Program-made: the position numbers and the translations under genes
From: Syntrophales bacterium
GTDB taxonomy: Bacteria; Desulfobacterota; Syntrophia; Syntrophales; UBA2251
NCBI GenBank assembly: GCA_023230905.1
Contig: JALNWL010000145.1
Location: 1-6,521 of the forward strand
Length of the DNA: 6,521 bases
Direction of reading: 5' to 3'
Part shown: positions 1-5,243 of the stretch, piece by piece
How positions within the stretch are numbered: the first letter of the stretch is position 1
How the letters are laid out: every line of letters begins with the position of its first letter
Notes under the pieces: generated by a model
The model's database searches: none
Told to the model about the DNA's origin: nothing
What the model saw: the letters and a program-made list of their open reading frames with translations, nothing else

Positions 1-1
1 G

Positions 2-370
2 CCCGATATCCTCTACATCCCCCACGCACAGGAGACACACCCCGACCACGCCGCCACGCACCGGCTATGCGTGGAGGCCTGCCGCCGCGCCGGAGGGCCG
101 TGGTTCTCCGAAAGCCCCGGAGAGCCCTGGGCGGTGGGGACGATTCTGTGTTACGAGGTGTGGACCCCGCTGACGGCGGTTCCCTGCGTCGAGGACATCA
201 GCGCGTTCATGGACCTGAAGCTGGCGGCGCTGAGACGGCACCGATCGCAGCTCGACGGCATTCCTTACGACGAGGCCGCCGCCGGACTCAACCGCTACCG
301 GGGCATCACCACGGGGAAGGGCCGCTTCTGCGAATGCTTCGCCGTTCAGTCGTTGGAGGCCCCGTCGTGA
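2..370 (+). CDS. PIG-L family (LmbE-like) deacetylase, C-terminal part, 5' end outside the window
   Basis: This is the last 122 residues of a PIG-L/LmbE-type zinc-dependent N-deacetylase, open from the window edge to TGA at 368-370. The visible part begins with an ILYIPHAQETHPDHAATH stretch. Its HPDH (visible residues 13-16) matches the second metal/catalytic motif of the family, where His completes the Zn site. Downstream, a 'CYEVWTPLT...' segment and a 'DLKLAALRRHRSQL...GLNRYRG' C-terminal tail are typical of the bacterial subgroup that deacetylates N-acetylated sugar conjugates. The N-terminal PHxDD motif must lie upstream of the window. The actual substrate (N-acetylglucosaminyl lipid, thiol precursor or cell-surface sugar) cannot be told from this fragment. 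It is probably cytoplasmic; no membrane segment is visible. The truncation comes from the window edge, with no sign of a broken gene. Confidence 0.85.
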   Translation, partial: PDILYIPHAQETHPDHAATHRLCVEACRRAGGPWFSESPGEPWAVGTILCYEVWTPLTAVPCVEDISAFMDLKLAALRRHRSQLDGIPYDEAAAGLNRYRGITTGKGRFCECFAVQSLEAPS

Positions 371-414
371 GGCCTGTGATCATCGCGGCCGACGCCGCGC
401 TCCGGACCCTTTTC

Positions 415-431
415 GAGTCGGCGTGCGACTC
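415..431. repeat. Short perfect inverted repeat between the deacetylase and the small protein gene
   Basis: GAGTCG and CGACTC form a perfect 6-bp stem around a 5-nt loop, 45 bp after the deacetylase stop. A TTTT run follows only at 443-446, 11 nt beyond the stem, so it does not look like a standard intrinsic terminator. It may be chance in GC-rich DNA or a weak structure ahead of the next gene's ribosome-binding site. Nothing else recognisable lies in 371-449. Confidence 0.25.
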
Positions 432-464
432 CGCCGCGCAGCTTTTACAAAGAGGACAGCAGAC

Positions 465-653
465 ATGGCAACACTCATACCCGAAGGCGAAGACCTGAAA
501 CAGGCTATCACCTGGATCTCCGCCGCCATAGAAGACAATCCCAACCAGTCCCTCCCGGCCCTCGTCGAAAAGGCGGTTTTCCAGTTCGATCTGTCGCCCG
601 TGGATGCGGAATTCCTGGTGGGATTCTTCGCGAACCGGAACAGAACCGCCTGA
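465..653 (+). CDS. Small conserved-looking hypothetical protein (62 aa)
   Basis: This is a 62-residue acidic-to-neutral soluble protein with no signal peptide or membrane segment. ATG at 465 is preceded by AAGAGGA (450-456) at normal spacing, which fixes the start; a longer reading from 423 has no such site. The sequence reads as one compact helical unit: an N-terminal 'IPEGEDLKQAITWISAAIEDNP' helix, a middle 'LPALVEKAVFQFDLSP' helix, and a C-terminal 'DAEFLVGFFANR' helix. This 'EGE.L..A..WI......P......L...A...F.LSP.DAEFL..F' pattern resembles, from memory, small uncharacterised proteins common in Desulfobacterota; no function is known to me. It stands 94 bp downstream of the deacetylase and converges on the PK_C-like gene. 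No clear terminator is visible in the 51 bp between the two convergent genes. Confidence 0.75.
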   Translation: MATLIPEGEDLKQAITWISAAIEDNPNQSLPALVEKAVFQFDLSPVDAEFLVGFFANRNRTA

Positions 654-704
654 CCGATACCGCCCCCGCCGGCGTCGATGCCTGCCCGGGTCCTTCCCGC
701 GACG

Positions 705-1295
705 TTAGAACACGGACGGTTTCGCGATCACCTCCCGGATCTTCAGATCGAGGACATGGGCACTGTTGGCGGGCTGGAGGAGAAGCGCCGTATCGCAGCC
801 GCTCACCGTCCCGCCAACGGCGATCACGTCCTCGTCCGTCCGGACGAGCCCGGCATCCGCCGCCATCAGGGAAATCTCGACCGCCACCTTCGTCCCCTGG
901 CCGAACGTGCGCAGGGTGAAGGCCATGATTTCATCCACCTGGTAGGCACCGAGCCGGTTCCGGATCCCCCGGCCCACCCCCCCGAAGGCATGCTGGCCGG
1001 TGAAGATCGCAACGCCCTTCTCTTCCAGCCGGCGGCGGTTGGCCGGCGTCAGTTCCTGGTGGTTCGGCTTGGCAAACCCCGTCACATGGGTCACCGCGAT
1101 GATCTCGGTTTCCGGGGGAAACGCCTGAACGGCGGCGAGCGCCGTCCGGCCGCTGCACGTGGCGATGAGGATCTTCCGGATCTTGCAGGCTTCAGCCCGC
1201 CACGCAGCCGCCTCCAGGACGGCCTGGGTATTGGCCGGCCCGGCCTTGACCATCGCCCGGTCGGCATTCTGCCTGTGCGTTGTGGATGTTCTCAT
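705..1295 (-). CDS. Stand-alone pyruvate kinase C-terminal (PK_C-like) domain protein
   Basis: This 196-residue protein matches the alpha/beta domain at the C-terminus of pyruvate kinase, but has no catalytic TIM barrel and so cannot be a pyruvate kinase. Visible landmarks are 'AGPANTQAVLEAA' (18-30), a strand-turn 'KILIATCSGRTALAA' (41-55) like the pyruvate kinase allosteric-site loop, 'IIAVTHVTGFAKPNHQELTP' (65-84), 'FTGQHAFGGVGRGIRNRLG' (98-116), 'TLRTFGQGTKVAVEISLMAADAGL' (128-150) and 'DVIAVGGTVSGCDTALLLQPA' (156-176). Stand-alone proteins of this type occur in anaerobic bacteria and archaea; their role is unknown, though a small-molecule or phosphate-binding function is plausible. ATG at 1295 was chosen because GGGGAGGGG lies 7 nt upstream; the in-frame extension to 1391 is Arg-rich, low-complexity and crosses hairpins. 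It lies 127 bp downstream of nrdG on the same strand and may have its own transcript. Confidence 0.8.
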   Translation of the reverse strand: MRTSTTHRQNADRAMVKAGPANTQAVLEAAAWRAEACKIRKILIATCSGRTALAAVQAFPPETEIIAVTHVTGFAKPNHQELTPANRRRLEEKGVAIFTGQHAFGGVGRGIRNRLGAYQVDEIMAFTLRTFGQGTKVAVEISLMAADAGLVRTDEDVIAVGGTVSGCDTALLLQPANSAHVLDLKIREVIAKPSVF

Positions 1296-1330
1296 GATCC
1301 GTCCCCTCCCCTGTTCGCAAAGCTCCCGTC

Positions 1331-1347
1331 TTCCGCGCCGCGCGGAA
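1331..1347. repeat. Perfect 7-bp inverted repeat in the leader of the PK_C-like gene
   Basis: TTCCGCG and CGCGGAA are perfectly complementary around a 3-nt CCG loop. It lies about 35 bp upstream of the PK_C-like start codon and just downstream (in the - direction) of a second hairpin at 1358-1371. No T-run follows it, so it is not an intrinsic terminator by itself. It could be a leader structure, a protein site or chance in this GC-rich context. Confidence 0.35.
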
Positions 1348-1351
1348 CGGC

Positions 1352-1371
1352 AAAACGGCCCCGGACGGGGC
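1352..1371 (-). terminator. Possible weak intrinsic terminator after nrdG
   Basis: Read on the - strand, GCCCC-GTCC-GGGGC forms a 5-bp GC stem with a 4-nt loop (extendable to 6 bp with a 2-nt loop), followed after CG by TTTT. It sits about 50 bp past the nrdG stop and before the PK_C-like gene, where a terminator would be expected. The T-tract is only four bases, so termination, if any, would be partial. Confidence 0.35.
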
Positions 1372-1422
1372 TCCGAATGGCAGGATACCAAAAGCAGGGG
1401 AAGAAGTAAATCTGAACGGATT

Positions 1423-2109
1423 TCAGCGGATCCGGACCCGGCTCACGTGCGGCGCCACCCGCGCCGCGCATTTGTTCAGGTCCGGCGGTTCGGCCCCCGG
1501 CGGGGGCACGGCGGGATCGAGCTGCTTCGTCCGCACGTAGGTCTGCACGACGAAGGAGGCGGCCCCTTCCACGAGTCTCCCAATCTCGAGGAAGTCCCGT
1601 TCCGTCAGCAGGGACGGCACCACGGTCGTGCGGAATTCGTGCGTCAGGCCCGACGCAAGGATCACGCGGATGCTCTCTTCGACCGTCCGGCCGCTGTTCC
1701 GGACACCCGTCAGTCGGTCATATTTCTTCAGGGATCCCTTGACGTCCATGGCGACGGCATCGATTAACCGCCGGTCGATCAGGTCGCGCAATACCTCCGG
1801 GCGGGAGCCGTTGGTGTCGATCTTCACCAGAAAACCCATGCCCTTCAGCCGCGTGGCGCACGCCGCGAGGTCCGGCTGGAGTGTCGGCTCGCCACCCGTG
1901 ATCGACACCCCGTCCAGCGTGCCCCGCCTTTTTTCCAGAAAGGCGAAGATCTCCGCCTCGCTCAGGGTCGGACCGAATCGTGCGGAATCGACGAGCTCCG
2001 GGTTGTGGCAGAAGGGACAGCGGAAGTTGCAGCCCTGGGTGAAAATCACCGCGCTGATCCGTCCCGGATAATCGATCAGGGACACCTTCTGGAAGCCGCC
2101 GATATTCAT
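1423..2109 (-). CDS. nrdG: Anaerobic ribonucleoside-triphosphate reductase activating protein (radical SAM)
   Basis: This radical-SAM activase uses a [4Fe-4S] cluster and S-adenosylmethionine to put the glycyl radical on NrdD. In the 228-residue protein, 'FTQGCNFRCPFCHNPEL' gives the CX3CX2C cluster ligands at Cys27, Cys31 and Cys34, and 'ITGGEPT' (70-76) is the SAM-binding GGEP motif. The N-terminus 'GGFQKVSLIDYPG' is the usual opening of the longer NrdG2-like form, and the C-terminal half ('DAVAMDVKGSLKKYDRLTG') completes the partial barrel. I chose ATG at 2109 because the family normally begins right there and GGAGG lies 11 nt upstream. An ATG at 2130, adding seven residues and lying 7 bp from the nrdD stop, has no good ribosome-binding site but cannot be excluded. 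It is co-directional with and directly downstream of nrdD, so the two are one operon. Confidence 0.95.
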   Translation of the reverse strand: MNIGGFQKVSLIDYPGRISAVIFTQGCNFRCPFCHNPELVDSARFGPTLSEAEIFAFLEKRRGTLDGVSITGGEPTLQPDLAACATRLKGMGFLVKIDTNGSRPEVLRDLIDRRLIDAVAMDVKGSLKKYDRLTGVRNSGRTVEESIRVILASGLTHEFRTTVVPSLLTERDFLEIGRLVEGAASFVVQTYVRTKQLDPAVPPPGAEPPDLNKCAARVAPHVSRVRIR

Positions 2110-2120
2110 GGCCGCCACCG

Positions 2121-2125
2121 CCTCC
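2121..2125 (-). promoter_or_regulatory. Ribosome-binding site deciding the nrdG start
   Basis: GGAGG on the - strand lies 11 nt before the ATG at 2109, just after the nrdD stop codon (2138-2140). It falls inside the coding stretch that the alternative ATG at 2130 would use, and so favours the downstream start. Confidence 0.5.
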
Positions 2126-2137
2126 GGCATATGCCGC

Positions 2138-4228
2138 TCAGAACTGGTATTCCCTCCGCAGCTGGAACTCCGACTGCTTTCCCTTGTTCCACTGCCGGAT
2201 CGGCCGCAGGTACCCCACCACCCGGGAATAGATCTCGCACGGCATCCGGCATGCCGGACAGGCCTCCTGCTCCCCCTTCAGATACCCGTGGGAGGGGCAC
2301 ACGCTGAAGGTGGGCGTAAAGGTCAGGTAGGGCAGGTGGTAGCGCGTACAGACCTTGCGGACCAGGGCCTTGACGGCCTCCGGATCGTCCACGCGCTCTC
2401 CGGCGAAGGTATGGAAAACGGTCCCCCCCGTGTACTTCGACTGGATCTCGTCCTGCAGGTCCAGGGCCTCGAAGATGTCGTCGGTGTAATTCACGGGCAA
2501 CTGGCTCGAGTTCGTGTAGAAGGGTTCCGCCTGTGCCTCCCGGAGGCGCGATTCGTTGGCGCAGAGGATCTCGGGGTACTTTTCCTTGTCGATCCGGGCG
2601 AGGCGGTAGCTGGTGCCTTCGGCGGGGGTGGACTCCAGGTTGTAGTTGTTGCCCGTTTCGCGCTGGAAGTGAACCAGCCGTTCCCGCATGAAGTCGAGAA
2701 CCCGCTTCGTGAACCGCTGGCCCTCGGGGCTGGCGAGATCCTTCCCGAGCAGGTTCAGGCAGGCCTCGTTCATCCCCACCAGGCCGATGGTGGAAAAATG
2801 GTTCTTCCAGTACTCGCCGAACCGCTCCTTGACCTTCCGGAGGTAGTACTTCGTGTAGGGGTACAGGTTCCCGTCGGTGAAGGCTTCCAGGACCTTGCGC
2901 TTGGTCTCCAGGCTCTCCCGGGCAATTCCCATCAGCCGCTCCAGGCGCTGGAGGTATTCGTCTTCCGAGCGGGAGAGATGACCGATGCGGGGCATGTTCA
3001 TGGTGATGACGCCGATGGACCCGGTCAGGGGGTTCGAGCCGAACAGCCCGCCGCCCCGCTTCTCCAACTCCCGGTTGTCGATGCGGAGCCGGCAGCACAT
3101 GCTCCGGGCGTCCTCCGGCTTCATGTCGGAGTTGATGAAGTTGGAAAAATACGGGACGCCGTACTTGGCCGTCATCTCCCAAAGACCGGCGAGGTTGGGG
3201 TCCTCCCAGTCGAACTCCCGGGTGACGTTGTAGGTCGGGATGGGAAAGGTGAAGACCCGTCCCTTCGCGTCGCCCTCCGCCATCACCTCCACGAAGGCCC
3301 GATTGAAGAGGTTCATCTCCTCCTGAAACGCACCGTAGGTCTCCTTCTGCAGCTTTCCGCCGACGAGGACGGGCTGGTCCGCGTAGTAGACGGGCACCGT
3401 CACGTCGAGGGTCACGTTCGTGAACGGCGTTTGAAACCCCACCCGGGTCGGGACGTTGATGTTGAAGATGAACTCCTGGAGGGCCTGCCGGATCTCGCTG
3501 TAATTCAGGCCGTCGTACCGGATGAAGGGGGCGAGCAGGGTGTCGAAGTTCGAAAAGGCCTGGGCCCCCGCCGCCTCGCCCTGCAGGGTGTAGAAGAAGT
3601 TGACGATCTGCCCCAGGGCGCTCCGCAGATGGTTCGCCGGACGGCTCTCCACCTTCCCGGACACGCCGCGGAATCCCTCGAACAACAGGTCGTAGAGGTC
3701 CCAGCCGACGCAGTAGACCGACAGGAGGGAGAGGTCGTGAATGTGGAAATCCCCGTCCGTGTGGGCCTTGCGGATCTCCGGCGAATAGATCTCGTTGAGC
3801 CAGTAGACCTTGCTGACCTCCGAGGAGATGTAGTTGTTGAGCCCCTGGAGGGAGTAATCCATATTGCTGTTTTCGTGGATCTTCCAGTCCTTCTTCTTCA
3901 GGTACTGGTCGACCAGGTCCACCTCCATCTTCTGGGTGATTTCGCGCAGGCGGGCGTGCTGGTCCCGGTAGATGATGTAGGCCTTGGCGGTCTTCCGGTA
4001 GGGGGAATCGAGGAGCACCTCCTCGACGATGTCCTGGGCGTTCTCCACGGTCATGATGTTGCCGTCGTAGAGCTTCTCCGCCAGGTTGAGGACCCGGATC
4101 GTGAGTTTTTGGGCCGTCTGGGCGTCGAACTCACCCGTCGCCGCGCCGGCCCGCGCGATGGCGTTCGTGATCTTGTCTGCTTTAAACTTGACGAGCCGCC
4201 CGTCCCGCTTTCTGATCTTCCCGTGCAT
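2138..4228 (-). CDS. nrdD: Anaerobic (class III) ribonucleoside-triphosphate reductase
   Basis: This glycyl-radical enzyme reduces ribonucleoside triphosphates to deoxyribonucleotides without oxygen, in the cytoplasm. At 696 residues it is full length. Residues 1-95 form an ATP-cone ('KIRKRDGRLVKFKADKI...AYIIYRDQHARLRE'), the dATP/ATP overall activity switch. The barrel shows 'FHIHDLS' (161-167), 'FNINVPTR' (255-262) and 'RSMCCRL' (375-381), whose Cys378/Cys379 pair holds the expected thiyl-radical cysteine, followed by 'RGGGLFGSNPLTGSIGVITMNMPRIG'. The C-terminal Zn site is Cys644-Pro-Ser-His647 with Cys657 and Cys660, plus an extra Cys664. 'SRVVGYLRP' places the glycyl radical at Gly672. 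ATG at 4228 has AGGGAGGG 7 nt upstream. It is first in the operon with nrdG, and is preceded by a promoter and two NrdR-box-like sites, so NrdR repression is likely. Confidence 0.97.
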   Translation of the reverse strand: MHGKIRKRDGRLVKFKADKITNAIARAGAATGEFDAQTAQKLTIRVLNLAEKLYDGNIMTVENAQDIVEEVLLDSPYRKTAKAYIIYRDQHARLREITQKMEVDLVDQYLKKKDWKIHENSNMDYSLQGLNNYISSEVSKVYWLNEIYSPEIRKAHTDGDFHIHDLSLLSVYCVGWDLYDLLFEGFRGVSGKVESRPANHLRSALGQIVNFFYTLQGEAAGAQAFSNFDTLLAPFIRYDGLNYSEIRQALQEFIFNINVPTRVGFQTPFTNVTLDVTVPVYYADQPVLVGGKLQKETYGAFQEEMNLFNRAFVEVMAEGDAKGRVFTFPIPTYNVTREFDWEDPNLAGLWEMTAKYGVPYFSNFINSDMKPEDARSMCCRLRIDNRELEKRGGGLFGSNPLTGSIGVITMNMPRIGHLSRSEDEYLQRLERLMGIARESLETKRKVLEAFTDGNLYPYTKYYLRKVKERFGEYWKNHFSTIGLVGMNEACLNLLGKDLASPEGQRFTKRVLDFMRERLVHFQRETGNNYNLESTPAEGTSYRLARIDKEKYPEILCANESRLREAQAEPFYTNSSQLPVNYTDDIFEALDLQDEIQSKYTGGTVFHTFAGERVDDPEAVKALVRKVCTRYHLPYLTFTPTFSVCPSHGYLKGEQEACPACRMPCEIYSRVVGYLRPIRQWNKGKQSEFQLRREYQF

Positions 4229-4277
4229 GAAAGGTCCCTCCCTTTCCCGGCCGGCGCCTCGTGCGCGGCAGAGCTTG

Positions 4278-4293
4278 TATCAATATATTGGGG
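4278..4293. promoter_or_regulatory. NrdR-box-like operator, promoter-downstream site
   Basis: The core CAATATATTG (4281-4290) fits the NrdR-box core CWATATATWG exactly; the flanks are TAT and GGG. It sits just downstream of the predicted nrdD transcription start. NrdR is a Zn-ribbon/ATP-cone repressor of ribonucleotide reductase genes that binds pairs of such boxes. The gene for NrdR is not in this window. Confidence 0.8.
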
Positions 4294-4303
4294 TTGAGTT
4301 TTT

Positions 4304-4332
4304 CTTATACCCCCATATATTGATACAGGCAA
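4304..4332 (-). promoter_or_regulatory. sigma70-type promoter of nrdDG
   Basis: On the - strand TTGCCT (4332-4327) and TATAAG (4309-4304) are separated by exactly 17 bp, giving 4/6 and 5/6 consensus matches. Transcription would start near 4297, leaving a leader of about 70 nt before nrdD. The -35/-10 spacer is filled by the upstream NrdR-box-like site, and the other site begins a few bases past the start, a layout that would block RNA polymerase when both are occupied. Confidence 0.65.
4310..4325. promoter_or_regulatory. NrdR-box-like operator, spacer site
   Basis: The core CCATATATTG (4313-4322) matches the NrdR-box core with one mismatch (C for W at the second position); the flanks are CCC and ATA. 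Its centre is 32 bp, about three helical turns, from the centre of the box at 4278-4293, with 16 bp between the two 16-bp sites, as is typical of paired NrdR boxes. Together the two sites also form a long imperfect inverted repeat (4276-4293 against 4311-4327) with a single-base bulge. Confidence 0.75.
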
Positions 4333-4380
4333 GCGGAAAAATGCGCTCCCCCTCCCAAAACGCCTCCCCGCGTCGCAGGG

Positions 4381-4397
4381 AAAAGTCGTTGACTTTT
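4381..4397. repeat. A/T-ended perfect inverted repeat overlapping the cooC -35 element
   Basis: AAAAGTC and GACTTTT form a perfect 7-bp inverted repeat around GTT, followed by three more T. It overlaps the -35 candidate at 4389-4394. No gene ends upstream on the + strand that would need a terminator here, so an operator is more likely than a terminator, though neither is shown. Confidence 0.35.
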
Positions 4398-4417
4398 TTT
4401 GCCGTCAATCTTATGGT
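4389..4417 (+). promoter_or_regulatory. Candidate promoter of the cooC-methionine synthase operon
   Basis: TTGACT (4389-4394) and TATGGT (4412-4417) stand 17 bp apart, with 5/6 and 4/6 consensus matches to sigma70 elements. Transcription would start near 4424, about 34 nt before the cooC start codon. The surrounding TTGAC (4389-4393) and GTCAA (4404-4408) also form an inverted repeat with 10 bp between the arms. Confidence 0.5.
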
Positions 4418-4419
4418 GC

Positions 4420-4439
4420 CCCCCGAAAACGCGCGGGGG
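4420..4439 (+). repeat. GC hairpin in the short cooC leader
   Basis: CCCCCG (4420-4425) pairs with CGGGGG (4434-4439) over an 8-nt loop. It lies just upstream of the GGTGG ribosome-binding site (4446-4450) of the cooC-like gene. It is not followed by T residues, so it is not a terminator. It could stabilise the mRNA 5' end or be incidental. Confidence 0.3.
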
Positions 4440-4457
4440 AAGAACGGTGGAACATCC

Positions 4458-5243
4458 ATGAAATGGGCCGTATCGGGCAAGGGGGGCGTCGGCAAGTCTA
4501 CCCTGACCGCCGCGCTGGCGCTGCTGCTGGCCGAGACGGGGCGGAAGGTGCTGGCGGTGGACGCCGACCCCGACGCGAACCTGGCCTCCTTCCTGGGCAT
4601 TCCGCTGGCCGAGCAGACCGCCATCCTGACCATCGCCGACCAGAAGACCCTGATCGAGGAGCGCACCGGCGTCAAGCTCAAGGACTATGGCGGGATGTTC
4701 AAGCTGAACCCGACGGTCGACGACTTGGCGGAACGGTTCGCCCATGCGCACCGGGGGGTCCGGCTGCTTGTGCTCGGGGCCGTCCGGAGGGGCGGGACGG
4801 GCTGCGCCTGCCCGGAGAACACGCTGCTGCGCGCCCTCGTGCAGGACCTCGTCCTGAACCGGGAGGAAACCCTGCTGCTGGATATGGAGGCGGGCATCGA
4901 ACATCTGGGACGCGCCACGGTGCGGGGGGTGGACGGACTGCTGGTCGTCCTCGCGCCCGGACAGCGGGCGGTCGAGGCGTTTCACCGGATCCGCCGCCTG
5001 GCCGCGGACATCGGCCTCTCGCGGATTCGCGCCGTCCTGAACGGCGTCCGCACCGCGGAGGAGGAGGCCTTCCTCCGGCAGGCGCTCCCCGGCATCGACA
5101 TCGCGGGGGTGATCCCGGAAGCGGCGGGCCTGCGCGCGGCCGATCGTGACGGGATGTCCGTCCTGGAGGGCCTGGACGCGGCCACCCGCGTCGCCCTGAC
5201 GGCCCTGCGCGATCATCTTTTTTCCCAGGAGGCGTCCACATGA
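4458..5243 (+). CDS. cooC: CooC/AcsF-type nickel-insertion ATPase (CO dehydrogenase/ACS maturation)
   Basis: This 261-residue MinD/ParA-superfamily ATPase belongs to the group that loads nickel into CO dehydrogenase or acetyl-CoA synthase. The deviant Walker A 'GKGGVGKST' is at 7-15 with the signature Lys8, and 'VDADPDANLASFLG' (34-47) is the switch I region. 'GTGCACPENTLLRAL' contains Cys116-Ala-Cys118, the CxC motif that binds metal at the dimer interface in CooC. 'LLLDMEAGIEHLGRAT' (139-154) is the Walker B/switch II region. ATG at 4458 was chosen because GGTGG lies 7 nt upstream and the protein then begins just before the P-loop strand; in-frame upstream ATGs would add residues across the promoter. 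Its stop overlaps the next start (ATGA at 5240-5243), so expression is coupled to the methionine synthase-like gene. Whether it serves the CODH or the ACS metal site cannot be read from sequence. Confidence 0.85.
   Translation: MKWAVSGKGGVGKSTLTAALALLLAETGRKVLAVDADPDANLASFLGIPLAEQTAILTIADQKTLIEERTGVKLKDYGGMFKLNPTVDDLAERFAHAHRGVRLLVLGAVRRGGTGCACPENTLLRALVQDLVLNREETLLLDMEAGIEHLGRATVRGVDGLLVVLAPGQRAVEAFHRIRRLAADIGLSRIRAVLNGVRTAEEEAFLRQALPGIDIAGVIPEAAGLRAADRDGMSVLEGLDAATRVALTALRDHLFSQEAST

Noticed and set aside
367..498. GTG start overlapping the deacetylase stop (GTGA), 43 codons
   Set aside because: It would run across the better supported small gene at 465 in another phase, lacks a ribosome-binding site, and has no recognisable sequence.
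654..704. Bidirectional terminator between the convergent small gene and PK_C-like gene
   Set aside because: No stem of useful length followed by T residues could be found in these 51 bases.
1382..1410. Possible - strand promoter TTTACT-N17-TATCCT ahead of the PK_C-like gene
   Set aside because: Both elements match only 4/6, and the start would fall right at the hairpin taken as a possible terminator. Spacing is good, so a separate promoter remains possible but is not supported enough to list.
2106..3182. 358-codon - strand frame inside nrdD in another phase
   Set aside because: It is a shadow of nrdD and nrdG coding DNA, rich in Arg, Pro and Gly, with no motif.
2108..4297. 729-codon open frame on the + strand opposite nrdD
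   Set aside because: It mirrors a strongly supported NrdD gene; long antisense frames arise from GC-rich third-position bias. The translation is Val/Leu/Gly/Glu/Arg-rich with no recognisable domain.
4381..4400. Intrinsic terminator reading of AAAAGTC-GTT-GACTTTT plus T-run
   Set aside because: No + strand gene ends upstream within the divergent region, and the stem has low GC. The same bases make a good -35.
4305..5216. 303-codon - strand frame opposite the cooC-like gene
   Set aside because: It overlaps the CooC-like gene with intact motifs and runs into the nrdD promoter region; low-complexity composition of Gln, Arg and Gly.
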